Shown here in pieces: positions 1-10,180 of a stretch of DNA of 64,000 bases. A program made the translations under genes and the position numbers. The notes beneath the pieces are model-generated. The model saw only the letters and a program-made list of their open reading frames with translations, did not search any database and was not told the origin of the DNA. Source of the stretch: Nitrobacteraceae bacterium AZCC 2146 (GTDB taxonomy: Bacteria; Pseudomonadota; Alphaproteobacteria; Rhizobiales; Xanthobacteraceae); assembly GCA_036924855.1 (NCBI GenBank), contig JBAGRP010000001.1, forward strand, positions 682,001 through 746,000. Direction: 5' to 3'. Position 1 is the stretch's first letter. The number at the start of each line of letters is the position of its first letter.

Positions 1-640
1 CCGCGCATTGGCGGAAATAGGTGTCCAGCACCGCGTCGACATCGCCCCGGATTACGGCGTGGTTGTGCAGCAGCCAGGCGATGGCGCGATTGCGGTCGCC
101 GGTCCGGCTCTCGGAGGCGTAGACGGCCTCATCGACGCCAAGCTGCCGTCCGGCCAAACCACTCAGCATGTCGCGAATGCGCTCAAATGCGCCGTCGCCC
201 TCGACCTGATGGATCAACCCGGAACAGGCGATCGCGCCGGCATTGACCATCGGGTTGAACGGCCGGTTGTCGGCGCCGAGCCGGATCGAGTTGAACGCTT
301 CTCCGCTCGGCTCGACGCCAATCGAGGCCTCGACGCGCTCTGCACCGAGCATCTCAAGCGCCAGCGCGAACACAAATGCCTTGGATACCGACTGAATGGT
401 GAAGGGGACTGCGCTATCGCCCACCTCGTAGACGTGGCCGTCGATGGTCGCGACGCTGATTCCGAAATGTGCGGGGTTCGCCCGGGTCAGCTCCGGAATA
501 TAGTCGGCGAGGGCGCCGGAGTGATCTTCGCTCAGTTCTTCGTGGCATCGCGCCAGAAATCGCTGCAGCGGAGGCTGCGTGCGATATCCAGCCGTCCGCC
601 GCCGGTGGCCACTCGTTAAAAGGCTGGGTGTGGCGTCCAC
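1..640 (-). CDS. glsA: Glutaminase, 5' part (runs off the window)
   Basis: Serine-type glutaminase, which hydrolyses L-glutamine to glutamate and ammonia in the cytoplasm. About 213 codons are present and the gene continues beyond base 1. Visible family signatures are the Ser-x-x-Lys dyad in FTIQSVSKAF and the glutamine-pocket segment NPMVNAGAI. I chose the GTG start at 640 because AGGAG lies five bases upstream and the reading frame gives the family N-terminus. Whether this is the short (about 310 aa) form or the longer form carrying STAS and cyclic-nucleotide domains cannot be seen. It reads in the same direction as upp, 123 bases downstream of upp's stop, so it could share that transcript, but no terminator or promoter in the gap settles this. 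Confidence 0.93.
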   Translation of the reverse strand, partial: MDATPSLLTSGHRRRTAGYRTQPPLQRFLARCHEELSEDHSGALADYIPELTRANPAHFGISVATIDGHVYEVGDSAVPFTIQSVSKAFVFALALEMLGAERVEASIGVEPSGEAFNSIRLGADNRPFNPMVNAGAIACSGLIHQVEGDGAFERIRDMLSGLAGRQLGVDEAVYASESRTGDRNRAIAWLLHNHAVIRGDVDAVLDTYFRQCA

Positions 641-763
641 GATAACTCCTGCGTTTTACAGCAAGGAGCAATCATCATGCCAAGGCATAGCCTGCGCGTC
701 GGCTCGCAATGGCAAATTTTGCGCAGATCTGCGGCGCTCCGGGACGCCGTTGACCTGTTTGGC

Positions 764-1393
764 CTACTTGGTGCCGTAGGCACGGTCGCCGGCGTCGCCG
801 AGGCCGGGCCAGATGTAGGCGTGGTCAGTCAGGCGTTCGTCGATCGCGGCGGTCCAGATCGGCACGTCCGGGTGGTAGCCGCGCAGCCGCTCGATGCCTT
901 CCGGCGCCGCCAGCAGACAGACGAAGCGGATATCCTTGGCGCCGCGCTCCTTGATGCGGTCGATCGCCGCCACCGCGGTATTCGCCGTCGCCAGCATGGG
1001 ATCGATGACGATCACCAGGCGCTCGTCGAGGTTGGTCGGGGCCTTGAAGAAATACTCCACGGCGACGAAGGTTTCGGGATCGCGGTACAGGCCGATATGC
1101 GCGATGCGCGCCGATGGCACGAGGTTGATCATGCCTTCGACGAAGGACAGCCCGGCGCGCAGGATCGGCGCGAACACCAGCTTCTTGCCGGCGATTTCCT
1201 TGCCGGTCATTTTCGTCAGCGGCGTCTCGATCTCGACGTCGGTGAGCGGCAGGTCGCGCGTCACCTCGTAGCACAGCAGCATGCCGATTTCGTTGAGGAG
1301 TTCGCGAAACCCCTTGGTCGAGCGGTTCTTTTCGCGGATCAGCGTCAGCTTGTGCTGCACCAGCGGGTGATTAACGATCGTGACGCCGTCCAT
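764..1393 (-). CDS. upp: Uracil phosphoribosyltransferase
   Basis: Converts uracil and PRPP to UMP (pyrimidine salvage). The 209 residues match the family length. The PRPP loop reads [10 protein letters not shown] (131-140) and the uracil-binding C-terminus [12 protein letters not shown] (193-204). The loop has ATANT where the common salvage enzyme has ATGGT/ATGGS, so it may be a divergent subfamily. Third gene of a tight same-strand cluster: the DUF1688 gene ends 14 bases upstream, and that gene follows a GTP-cyclohydrolase-II-like gene. In yeast, homologues of these three proteins act together in the URC uracil-degradation pathway, so the role here is probably catabolic entry through UMP as well as salvage; that is inference from context. 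Confidence 0.95.
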   Translation of the reverse strand: MDGVTIVNHPLVQHKLTLIREKNRSTKGFRELLNEIGMLLCYEVTRDLPLTDVEIETPLTKMTGKEIAGKKLVFAPILRAGLSFVEGMINLVPSARIAHIGLYRDPETFVAVEYFFKAPTNLDERLVIVIDPMLATANTAVAAIDRIKERGAKDIRFVCLLAAPEGIERLRGYHPDVPIWTAAIDERLTDHAYIWPGLGDAGDRAYGTK

Positions 1394-1407
1394 GTTTGAT
1401 CCTTGCT

Positions 1408-2652
1408 CTAGAAAACTGTGCCGTCGCTGATGACTTTAATCGGCGGCGAAGAGTCCGCGCGGCGCTCTCGTGCCAGCACGCGGCCGGCAGCCCAGGTGCC
1501 GCCTTCGAGTATTTTCGCCAGGGGTAGCGAGGTCGCGTCGAGTTGTAGCCTCTGGCGCAAACCTTCCGCGACGCGGTCGAGCAGCGCCACCGTCAGCGCG
1601 CGCCATTCCACCACCAGTGATGACGCCACGTCATGCTCGCGCGCGGCATCCACGGGATCGCGAAACGTGAGTACGCCGATATCGACGAACAGCCCGCCAT
1701 TGCGATATTCGGCGAGACCGGTGAGGCCGTCGATATCGGTGACATCGATGCCCGCGGTCTGTAGCGGCTCGATCAGCGAATAAGAAAGCCACTGCGACAG
1801 CTTGTGCAGCGGCATCAAGCCGCTCGTCGCATCCGCCGTCGTCAATGCCGGATGTTTCCAGCAATCGCCGAGCGCGATGCCGCCGAGCGTCAGCCGCGAC
1901 GGCCAGATCGGGCCGAGCTGCGCCAGTAATTCCGAGAGAATGGTCGGGGCGGGGAGTTTTCCGTTGTCCGCGAGCGCGGCCAGACGATCGAACAGGCCGC
2001 CGGGCCGGGGTGTCTCGAAGCTGCCGAACACCTCGGGCTTCGACGCCACCAGCGCGCCGAGTCGGCGCAGCAGGTCGGCGCGGCCGTCGATGCCAACCAA
2101 AGGATTGCTGTCAGAGACCTGCATGCCGCGCTTGAGGTCGGCAACATCGAGCTTGGCGAGCACCTCGGCATCGGCGCGCAGCGGCTGCTGCGGATTTGCC
2201 GAGAATGCGCCGCCGGCGAACATTGCAAGACTCGCGAGCCCCAGTCCCTCCGAACGGCCAATCGCTGATCCGGTTTTCGGATCCTGAAAGCGCCATGTCG
2301 GTCCCGCGCCGGCGTCGAGAAATACGCTGACGATGGCGAGATCGAATTCGGCGCGCGCGCGCGCGGCGCGATCGGGCCACGCGGTGCGATCGGCCAGCGC
2401 GGCCCAGCGGTTGTCGCCTGACGTCACGAAATGCCGCCAGCGCGAATGGAAGGGGACGTCAAGCGACGGATAGGCCGCGCGCGTCGTCGCCAGCACCAGA
2501 TCGACCGCCGCATCCATGCGGCCGAGATCGATGCGGAAGTTGGGCAACTGATCGTCGAGCCCGATCGCCAGCATGCGATGGGCACGCTCGCGAACCGCCT
2601 TGGCACTCAGCAATGACAGCGCGGCCGAGGTTTCCGGATTCAAGGAATTCAC
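1408..2652 (-). CDS. DUF1688 / URC4-like uracil catabolism protein
   Basis: A 414-residue protein of the DUF1688 family, the family of yeast Urc4, which is required for uracil use by the URC pathway; its exact reaction is not something I can state. The protein looks soluble, with no signal peptide or membrane segment. The GTG start at 2652 lies 10 bases after the stop of the URC1-like gene, and upp follows after 14 bases, so all three are probably co-transcribed. Assignment rests on overall recognition (for example the segments SRWRHF and [14 protein letters not shown]) plus the diagnostic neighbours; no catalytic motif can be named. Confidence 0.85.
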   Translation of the reverse strand: MNSLNPETSAALSLLSAKAVRERAHRMLAIGLDDQLPNFRIDLGRMDAAVDLVLATTRAAYPSLDVPFHSRWRHFVTSGDNRWAALADRTAWPDRAARARAEFDLAIVSVFLDAGAGPTWRFQDPKTGSAIGRSEGLGLASLAMFAGGAFSANPQQPLRADAEVLAKLDVADLKRGMQVSDSNPLVGIDGRADLLRRLGALVASKPEVFGSFETPRPGGLFDRLAALADNGKLPAPTILSELLAQLGPIWPSRLTLGGIALGDCWKHPALTTADATSGLMPLHKLSQWLSYSLIEPLQTAGIDVTDIDGLTGLAEYRNGGLFVDIGVLTFRDPVDAAREHDVASSLVVEWRALTVALLDRVAEGLRQRLQLDATSLPLAKILEGGTWAAGRVLARERRADSSPPIKVISDGTVF

Positions 2653-2662
2653 CGCGGCGTTC

Positions 2663-3919
2663 TCAATACTTCTCGAGCGATCGGCCGACGGAATCGAGCA
2701 GATCCTGCGGCTTCACGGGTTCGGGCGAATAGTAGCCTGCAGCTTTCTTTGCCGCGATCTCGACGTGGGCGTCGGCCGGGACCATGTCGTCGGGGATCGG
2801 CACGCGTTCGACGATCTCGACGCCCTGGCTGGTCAGCGCGTCGTGCTTCATGTCGCTCATGGAGACGAAGCGATCGATCCGCTTCAGGCCGAGCCAGTGC
2901 ACCACGTCCGGCATCAGCTGCTGGAAGCGGGCGTCCTGCACGCCGGCGACGCATTCGGTGCGCTCGAAGTACTGAGCCGCGGCGTCGCCGCCTTCCTGCC
3001 GCTTGCGCGCATTGTAGACCAGGAATTTGGTGACCTCGCCGAGCGCGCGGCCTTCCTTGCGGTTGTAGATGATGATGCCGAGCCCGCCGGACTGGCCGGC
3101 GCGGGCGCATTCCTCGATGCCGTGGATCAGATAGGGACGGCAGGTGCAGATGTCGGAGCCGAACACGTCGGAGCCGTTGCATTCGTCATGGACGCGGCAG
3201 GTGATGCTGGTGCGGTGGTCCGGCAGTTTGGTGACGTCGCCGAACAAGTAGGCCGTGGTGCCGCCGATCGGCGGCAGGAATATCTGCAGGTCCGGCCGCG
3301 TCACCAGTTCAGGAAACATGCCGGCGGTCTGTTCGAACAGTTGCCGGCGCAGGTTGTTTTCGGTGGTGCCGAAGCGCACGGCCAAGCCGGGCAGATGCCA
3401 TACCGGATCGATCGCGATCTTGACCACCGACACGCTGCCGTTGGCGTGCACGACCTCGCCATCCTGCTTCAGCCGGCCAGCTGCAATAGCTGACTGCAGC
3501 TCCGGCAGATCGAGCCGCGCGCGGGTAATGGCGATGCTCGGCCGGATGTCGATACCTTCGGCGATTTCGGTGGCAAAATTCTCGGCGACGAGATGCCCCC
3601 AGGGATCGAGCGAGACGATGCGCTGCGGATCGATCCACTGCTCGAACGGGCCGATCGTCGCGGCGGGGTGGGTATTGGTGAGGTCTGGCCGCCGCAGCGG
3701 ATCGAGTGCGCCGGAGGACACGGCTAGGGCGCGGTAGACCGAGTAGGAGCCGCCGTGGGTGCCGATGACGTTGCGGTCCTGCGGTCGCGATACCGTGCCG
3801 ATGACCGGCCCGCGTTCGCGCGCCGTGGCGGCGCCCCAGCGGATCGGGAAGTCGTGGGTGGCGCCCGGTGCGGGGTGCGAGGTCAACCGGATATGGTCGA
3901 CCCGATTAGAGCGTGTCAT
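2663..3919 (-). CDS. URC1-like GTP cyclohydrolase II family protein
   Basis: A 418-residue RibA-family protein. The three zinc-site cysteines of GTP cyclohydrolase II are kept at residues 247, 258 and 260 (HDEC...CTC), and the EGR of the catalytic QEGRGIGL segment survives at 289-291 within KEGRALGEV. It is about twice the length of E. coli RibA, with a long N-terminal extension (1-200) and no DHBP-synthase domain. Its neighbours are DUF1688 and upp, not riboflavin genes. This fits Urc1 of the yeast uracil-degradation pathway rather than riboflavin synthesis. I chose the ATG at 3919, which has GGGAG eight bases upstream; a GTG one codon earlier is possible. First gene of the cluster; the 250 bases upstream should hold its promoter. 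Confidence 0.88.
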   Translation of the reverse strand: MTRSNRVDHIRLTSHPAPGATHDFPIRWGAATARERGPVIGTVSRPQDRNVIGTHGGSYSVYRALAVSSGALDPLRRPDLTNTHPAATIGPFEQWIDPQRIVSLDPWGHLVAENFATEIAEGIDIRPSIAITRARLDLPELQSAIAAGRLKQDGEVVHANGSVSVVKIAIDPVWHLPGLAVRFGTTENNLRRQLFEQTAGMFPELVTRPDLQIFLPPIGGTTAYLFGDVTKLPDHRTSITCRVHDECNGSDVFGSDICTCRPYLIHGIEECARAGQSGGLGIIIYNRKEGRALGEVTKFLVYNARKRQEGGDAAAQYFERTECVAGVQDARFQQLMPDVVHWLGLKRIDRFVSMSDMKHDALTSQGVEIVERVPIPDDMVPADAHVEIAAKKAAGYYSPEPVKPQDLLDSVGRSLEKY

Positions 3920-4172
3920 CACAAAGGCTCCCTAAAATGGCAACGGCCCGCCTAAGAAGACGGGCCCGATTACCAGGAAGCAAGGAATTATAACCAACTC
4001 GCGATCGAATGCAACAGGCAGAAAGCGGGACGGGCCGGTTGTGCTTAATGCCTGCATTCATCAGGGGGCGGTCGATGCGCGCTGCCGACAATTTCAGCAA
4101 CAGCGATGCTTGTTTCATTCGACCGGTGCGGCGAGCATGCGTGGTCTGTATTCTCGGTGGAGTGCTGCGAAC

Positions 4173-4658
4173 ATGCGCGCAATTCTGGACTATTGCACGG
4201 GAGGACAGAGGAGCAGCGTGCCCGCGGGGACGCTGATCATCCACGAGGGTCAGACCACCGGGCACCTGTATGTTCTGATCGAGGGAAGGCTTGAGGTGGT
4301 CAAGGGCGACACCGTTGTCGCCAGCATCAATGAGCCCGGTGCCGTGCTGGGCGAGATGTCGGTTCTGCTCGATCAACCGCATACCGCGACGGTGCGCGCG
4401 GCATTGGATTCAACGATCTATGAGTTCAGCGATGCCGCGTCGTTCCTGCGCGAACACCCCGCCGTGGCGCTGCTGATCGCCCGGCTGCTGGCGCAGCGGC
4501 TCAATGTCGCCACGAGTTATCTCGCCGACATCAAGCGGCAATATGCCGGCCACGGCAATCACCTGGCGATGGTCGGCGATCTCCTTGAGAGCATGGTCAA
4601 CCTGACGCCGTCGAAGGTATCGCCGGGATCGGATCGGCAACCCGACCCAAGGATGTAA
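4173..4658 (+). CDS. Stand-alone cyclic-nucleotide-binding domain protein
   Basis: A 161-residue protein made almost entirely of one cNMP-binding (Crp/Fnr effector) beta-roll: PAGTLIIHEGQTTGHLYVL, a glycine-rich stretch, and the phosphate-binding-cassette region GAVLGEMSVLLDQPHTATVRA. There is no helix-turn-helix after the fold, so it is a ligand sensor or adaptor, not a Crp-type transcription factor. The start at ATG 4173 is chosen because the fold begins soon after and GGTGGAG lies about ten bases upstream; the frame stays open 44 codons further with no recognisable sequence. Its last 62 bases overlap the 3' end of the convergent metallophosphoesterase gene. That enzyme could be a cyclic-nucleotide phosphodiesterase, which is speculation. 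Confidence 0.82.
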   Translation: MRAILDYCTGGQRSSVPAGTLIIHEGQTTGHLYVLIEGRLEVVKGDTVVASINEPGAVLGEMSVLLDQPHTATVRAALDSTIYEFSDAASFLREHPAVALLIARLLAQRLNVATSYLADIKRQYAGHGNHLAMVGDLLESMVNLTPSKVSPGSDRQPDPRM

Positions 4659-5436
4659 GCCAGTTCGGCGGATCGACGATCGACGCCGCCGGCCGCAGCA
4701 AGGGCGCGTTAAGATCGATGGTTTCGTCGCCGGCGGCCGACAGCCAGAATGCGGTCCCGTCGTCGATATCGAGCACGATATGCGCGGGCGGCCGACCGAA
4801 CTGATGACCGGCATTGAATACCCAGGTCACGCCAAGCTGATCGAACCACGAGCCGTCGGCAACGAATGGCGACTGGTGCACGTGGCCGGAAATCACCATG
4901 CTCGGCTGGTACCCCTGGATCCATTGCGCCAGTTCGACATCGCCGAAATAGCGCTTGCCGCCCCAACTGGTGGGCGAATTGGTCGGCGGCGCGTGATGTA
5001 CCCAGATCCATCGCTTCAATCGTCCCGTGGCAGCTTCGCGCAACTGCTCCTCGATGCGTTGCCGCAGCAGCGGACCGTCCCACCAGGGACACACGGTGAA
5101 GAGCGTGCCGCCGATCGTCAGGCTGTCGCCGTCGCAGGCGATGCCGAGGTCTCGGACATCGCCAACCCAGCGCGCAAATTTCTCGCCTTCGGCATTGCGC
5201 TCGTCGAGGTCGTGGTTTCCCGAGCAAAGTATAACCCGGGTAACGTCCGACAGCAGCGCGAGGTACTTCTTCACGACGACGATCTGGGCGCGGAAATCGA
5301 CCAGCGATCCGACGTCGAGTGCATCGCCGGCGAAGATCACAAGGTCGAATTGCGGTGCTACGGTAAGCAGCCAGTCGAACTGCGGCAGCGAATAGTGCAA
5401 ATCGGCGACGACAAGGCAGCGCATGTGCTCTCGCAT
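4597..5436 (-). CDS. Calcineurin-like metallophosphoesterase
   Basis: A 279-residue cytoplasmic phosphoesterase. The dinuclear metal-site motifs occur in order: DLH near the N-terminus, GDALD, GNHDLDE, HHAPP and the terminal GHVH. The substrate is unknown; the family includes cyclic-nucleotide phosphodiesterases, dinucleotide hydrolases and protein phosphatases. The start could be ATG 5436 or the ATG four codons later, which has a GAGAG just upstream. The gene overlaps the convergent cNMP-binding gene by 62 bases at the 3' ends, so the two transcripts are antisense to each other there. The residues encoded in the overlap fall after the catalytic fold. Confidence 0.88.
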   Translation of the reverse strand: MREHMRCLVVADLHYSLPQFDWLLTVAPQFDLVIFAGDALDVGSLVDFRAQIVVVKKYLALLSDVTRVILCSGNHDLDERNAEGEKFARWVGDVRDLGIACDGDSLTIGGTLFTVCPWWDGPLLRQRIEEQLREAATGRLKRWIWVHHAPPTNSPTSWGGKRYFGDVELAQWIQGYQPSMVISGHVHQSPFVADGSWFDQLGVTWVFNAGHQFGRPPAHIVLDIDDGTAFWLSAAGDETIDLNAPLLRPAASIVDPPNWLTSLGRVADPIPAIPSTASG

Positions 5437-5618
5437 TCAAAAGGCTGAAATCAAAGGAAATGGGTTCGCAATCGAAGCATGATCTTAGGGGGAAACCCGG
5501 AACGGGCAAGGTCGGCCGCCGCGGCATAGCCGCACAATTATCGCGCGGATTTGGTCTCGCAGGATGGGGGGTCGCCACGGCCGCGCATCCGTGTCTCCAC
5601 CCATCTACGGCGTTGTGG

Positions 5619-6713
5619 TTAGCTCGCGGCGCTCATCGGCTGAGCGGCGGGGGGCTTGGTCACCGCACCGAACCGCAGCACGATGCGGGTGCCGGAATGG
5701 GTGGGGTCGCGCTCCACGGTGGCTTCGAGCTTGCTGGCCATGGCGTTGACGATGCGCTGGCCCATGCCGGTGGAGCGCGGGTCGATCTTGACGTTGAGGC
5801 CAACGCCGTCATCGGCAATCGACAATTCAAGATCGTCGCCATCGGCGGTCAACACCACGTGGATCGGGCCGGCGCCGTCGGGATAGGCGTACTTTACCGC
5901 ATTCATGACGAGTTCGTTGACAATGATGCCGATCGCCACCGCACGGTCGGGATCGATCTCGACGGTCTCGGCCTTCAGGGTCAGCCGTGACATCCGGTTG
6001 CCTTCGGCTGAGCGGCGCAGATCCTCCAGCAGCGCTTCGAGATACTGATTGAGCAGCACGCTCTTCAGGTCATGCGAGGTGTAGAGCCGGCGGTGCACCT
6101 GAGCGACCGCAGCGACGCGGCCCACCGCATTGGTCAGTGCCGCCTTGACGTCGTCATCGCTGGACGAGTTGGCCTGCAGATGCAGCAGTGAGGCAATGAT
6201 CTGAAGGCTGTTGCCAACGCGGTGATTGACCTCGCGCAACAGCACTTCGCGCTCGGCAGCGAGGGCTGCGTAACGATCGCGCGAGGCGTGGACTTCGGCC
6301 TCTGCGTCGTCGCGCGCCTTGCTGATCATCGCCTGCTTCAGCGCGCTGGTGGCGGCGACATGGAGCAGGGGAAGAAAGTCGCCCTGGGTATCCTTGACGA
6401 TATAGTCGACCGCGCCGGCCTTCAACGCGGTGACGGCGATCTTGCTGTCCTGCGACGCGGTGACGAACACCACTGGCGGCGCATGAGCAATCGCCTGAAT
6501 CAGATCGAGCGTCTCCAGTCCGTCCAGGCCCGGCATGTATTGATCGAGCACGACGACGTCGATGCCGCCCTGCTTGATGCGGGCAATGCCGGCCTCGCCA
6601 TTGTCGCAGTGCTCGACAGAAAAGCCCTGCCGCGTCAGGCCACGCTCCACCAGCCGCGCCAGACCGGCGTCGTCATCGATATAAAGCAGCGTGGGTGTGT
6701 TGGCAGAAGTCAT
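5619..6713 (-). CDS. Receiver domain fused to HisKA_2 histidine kinase
   Basis: A 364-residue soluble hybrid. Residues 1-125 are a receiver domain (acidic YIDDD, phospho-acceptor D57 in LDQYMPG, conserved K107). Residues 150-350 are a kinase with HisKA_2 dimerisation/phospho-acceptor (H164 in EVNHRVGNSLQ) and a HATPase domain (NELVMNAVKYAYP, DDGVGL, STGMGQRIV). HisKA_2 and related HWE kinases often feed the PhyR-EcfG general stress response. It is the last gene of a three-gene unit: its ATG overlaps the stop of the preceding response regulator as ATGA, implying translational coupling. A likely flow is CHASE3 kinase to single receiver and/or this receiver, which then controls its own kinase. 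The partner output is not in the window. Confidence 0.92.
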   Translation of the reverse strand: MTSANTPTLLYIDDDAGLARLVERGLTRQGFSVEHCDNGEAGIARIKQGGIDVVVLDQYMPGLDGLETLDLIQAIAHAPPVVFVTASQDSKIAVTALKAGAVDYIVKDTQGDFLPLLHVAATSALKQAMISKARDDAEAEVHASRDRYAALAAEREVLLREVNHRVGNSLQIIASLLHLQANSSSDDDVKAALTNAVGRVAAVAQVHRRLYTSHDLKSVLLNQYLEALLEDLRRSAEGNRMSRLTLKAETVEIDPDRAVAIGIIVNELVMNAVKYAYPDGAGPIHVVLTADGDDLELSIADDGVGLNVKIDPRSTGMGQRIVNAMASKLEATVERDPTHSGTRIVLRFGAVTKPPAAQPMSAAS

Positions 6714-7150
6714 GTGGCGGCTTGCGGGACCTGGATGACGGAGAAGAACAGACCGAGTTGGCGAATGGCGTTGGCGAAGCTTTCGTAATTCACCGGCTTG
6801 GTAATGTAGACGTTACAGCCGAGCTCGTAGCAACGTTTGATTTCCTGGGCATCGTCGGTGGTGGTTAGAACCACAACAGGCGCACATTTAAGAAATTCAT
6901 TCTCTTTGACCCGGCGCAGGATGTCGATCCCGGTCATGTCGGGCAGGTTGAGGTCGAGCAGGATCAGCAGCGCTTCGCCCCTGTGCTCGCGGCCGGTACT
7001 ATCCTTGCCGAACAGGTAATTTACCGCGTCTGTACCGTTGGTGAACGGAATGATCTCGTTGTTGACACCGGAGCGGCGGATGTTGCGCTCGATCAGGCGG
7101 GCGTGGCCCTCGTCGTCCTCGATCATGATGATCGTAACTGGCGTGCTCAT
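6710..7150 (-). CDS. Single-domain response regulator (CheY/Rcp-like)
   Basis: A 146-residue stand-alone receiver: acidic pair EDD (11-13), phospho-acceptor D66 in LLDLNLPDMTG, switch threonines in VVLTTTDD (95-100) and K118 in YITKPV. It resembles the Rcp1-type regulators that pair with phytochrome-like kinases. The start at ATG 7150 overlaps the stop of the upstream kinase as ATGA; an earlier in-frame ATG at 7180 lies inside the kinase gene and is less likely. The stop overlaps the next gene in the same way. No output domain, so it acts by phosphotransfer or protein contact. Confidence 0.93.
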   Translation of the reverse strand: MSTPVTIIMIEDDEGHARLIERNIRRSGVNNEIIPFTNGTDAVNYLFGKDSTGREHRGEALLILLDLNLPDMTGIDILRRVKENEFLKCAPVVVLTTTDDAQEIKRCYELGCNVYITKPVNYESFANAIRQLGLFFSVIQVPQAAT

Positions 7151-8670
7151 GCTTGCTTGTCCCGGTTTTTGCCCGTCCATCTTGCCGGCAGCGTCACGGT
7201 GAAGTTACTGCCGCTGCCCAGCTCCGACGACACCGACATGGTGCCGCCGAGCCGCCGCACCAGAGCGCGGACATGGGCCAGTCCGATACCCTGGCCGGGC
7301 TTGTCCTGTGTACCCGCCCGGCGAAAAAGATCAAAGACGCGCTGGTGGTCTTTCGGGTCGATGCCGCGGCCATTGTCGATGATCTCGAAGATCGCAAAAC
7401 CCATCTTGGTCCGGCCCCGGATCAGAATATCACCGGGCACGCCGGACTTGAGATATTTCAGCGCATTGTCGATCAGGTTGGAGAAGATCTGTTCCACCGC
7501 CAGCCGGTCGCTGACGATGTCCGGCAGCGGCTCGACGCGAATCTGGGTATCGGTCTCGGCGGCCTGATGCGCGACAGTGGCGGCAATGTTCTCGATCAGG
7601 TCGCGGGTATCGATCTTGACCGGCTTGAATTCGCGGCGGCCTTCGCGGGTCAGGTTGAGGATCGCGCTGATCAGGCGGTCCATCTTGGCGATGGAGGATT
7701 TGATGAAGCCGAGCGCCTCGGTAAAATCCTGTGACAGCTGTTGGTCCGGTTCGGCAAGCGCCGGCTCAGGCAGTTCGCCGCTGGCGTCGGCCATGACGGG
7801 TTCGGTACTTCCCAGCGTGGCGATGCGGCGAAAAATATTGCTGCGCAGTTCCTCGAGTTCGCTGGTGAAGCCCATGATGTTGACCAGCGGCGAACGCAAA
7901 TCGTGGCTGACGATATAGGCGAAGCGCTGGATCTCGTCATTGGCTTCGCGCAGGTCGGCGGTACGCTCCGCAATGGTGGCTTCCAGGTTGAGGTTGTTGT
8001 CGCGCAATTGCGCCTCGGCCTCGTCGCGGGCGCGCGACGAGCGCCGCACCAGGAAGATCGATATCCCCGCGAGCGTAACGACAAGTCCGGAACCGATGAT
8101 GGTAACGAGCGACGCCAGCTGCTGGGTCCGGTCCGCCGTCTTCGTGCGCAATGCGAACAGCCGGTCTTCCTCGGAGCGCATCGCCGCCGTCATGTCGTCG
8201 ATGACTTTCACGGATGCCCCGGCGCCGGCGTCGCGCAGCATGGCAATGCCGCCTGCGATGTCGTTGCGCTTGGCGAAATCGATCGTCCTGGCAAACTCGG
8301 CCAGTCGCGCCTCGATCGCTGGCCGCAGCTTGTTGGTGAATTCAACCTCGACCAGATTGTCGCGGGTCAATCGGACGAGCTTGTTGATGTCGCGAGGGAT
8401 ACCGGCGGCAGCGTTTTCGTGCTCGGCAAGAAATTGCGGGCTGGAGGTCAGCAGATAGCCCCGCGCGGCGCTCTCGGCGCGGCGGATCTCCAGCAGCAGC
8501 GTGGAAATCTGGTTCTCCACCTCGACCGTATGGACCACCAGCCCGCTGTCCTCGCGGGCACGATCGACGAGGAGAACGGAAGCTGTGCTGATTGCAGTCA
8601 GCACCAAAAAACCGGCCGCAAGCAGCAGGATTTGTCCGATCGAACGTCTTCGTGTGGCAGCTGCCGTCAC
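7147..8670 (-). CDS. CHASE3-domain membrane histidine kinase
   Basis: A 507-residue sensor kinase. Membrane segment at about 13-35, an extracytoplasmic CHASE3 helical sensor (about 40-185, with ESAARGYLLT), a second membrane segment at about 186-208, a coiled-coil linker (215-245), HisKA with H256 in VSHDLRSPLVN, and HATPase_c (FSNLIDNALKYL, DNGRGI, GQGIGLAHVR). The region between 280 and 310, rich in Ala, Glu and Pro, is an extra loop inside the dimerisation segment. It is the first gene of the three-gene unit, and its stop overlaps the response-regulator start. The upstream gap holds an EcfG-type promoter match, suggesting stress induction of the whole module. The ligand is unknown. Confidence 0.93.
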   Translation of the reverse strand: MTAAATRRRSIGQILLLAAGFLVLTAISTASVLLVDRAREDSGLVVHTVEVENQISTLLLEIRRAESAARGYLLTSSPQFLAEHENAAAGIPRDINKLVRLTRDNLVEVEFTNKLRPAIEARLAEFARTIDFAKRNDIAGGIAMLRDAGAGASVKVIDDMTAAMRSEEDRLFALRTKTADRTQQLASLVTIIGSGLVVTLAGISIFLVRRSSRARDEAEAQLRDNNLNLEATIAERTADLREANDEIQRFAYIVSHDLRSPLVNIMGFTSELEELRSNIFRRIATLGSTEPVMADASGELPEPALAEPDQQLSQDFTEALGFIKSSIAKMDRLISAILNLTREGRREFKPVKIDTRDLIENIAATVAHQAAETDTQIRVEPLPDIVSDRLAVEQIFSNLIDNALKYLKSGVPGDILIRGRTKMGFAIFEIIDNGRGIDPKDHQRVFDLFRRAGTQDKPGQGIGLAHVRALVRRLGGTMSVSSELGSGSNFTVTLPARWTGKNRDKQA

Positions 8671-8748
8671 AAGCGTTCCGTGTGGATGTTCGGTGTCGAT
8701 CTCGGACCTTCCCCCCGCGCGGGTCAGTCATTCCCGCACAGCGTCAAA

Positions 8749-8773
8749 AACGCCGGCGTCTGCAGAAGGTTCC
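8749..8773 (-). promoter_or_regulatory. EcfG-type (general stress) promoter candidate for the kinase operon
   Basis: Read on the minus strand this is GGAAC, sixteen bases, CGTT, the exact consensus and spacing of EcfG promoters in Bradyrhizobium and Methylobacterium relatives. It ends about 80 bases before the kinase start at 8670. Nothing else in the gap between accC and the kinase competes for it. Functional assignment is by consensus only. Confidence 0.6.
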
Positions 8774-8818
8774 AACTCTCGTAATAATATTTGGCCCCGT
8801 CAATCCGGGGCGCCGGGC

Positions 8819-10168
<1,350 letters not shown>

Positions 10169-10180
10169 CGTGTTTGCCTT

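Noticed and set aside
3945-3966. GGCCCG/CGGGCC inverted repeat in the leader of the uracil cluster as a riboswitch or attenuator
   Set aside because: Only six base pairs with no conserved aptamer-like features or T-run; too weak to annotate.
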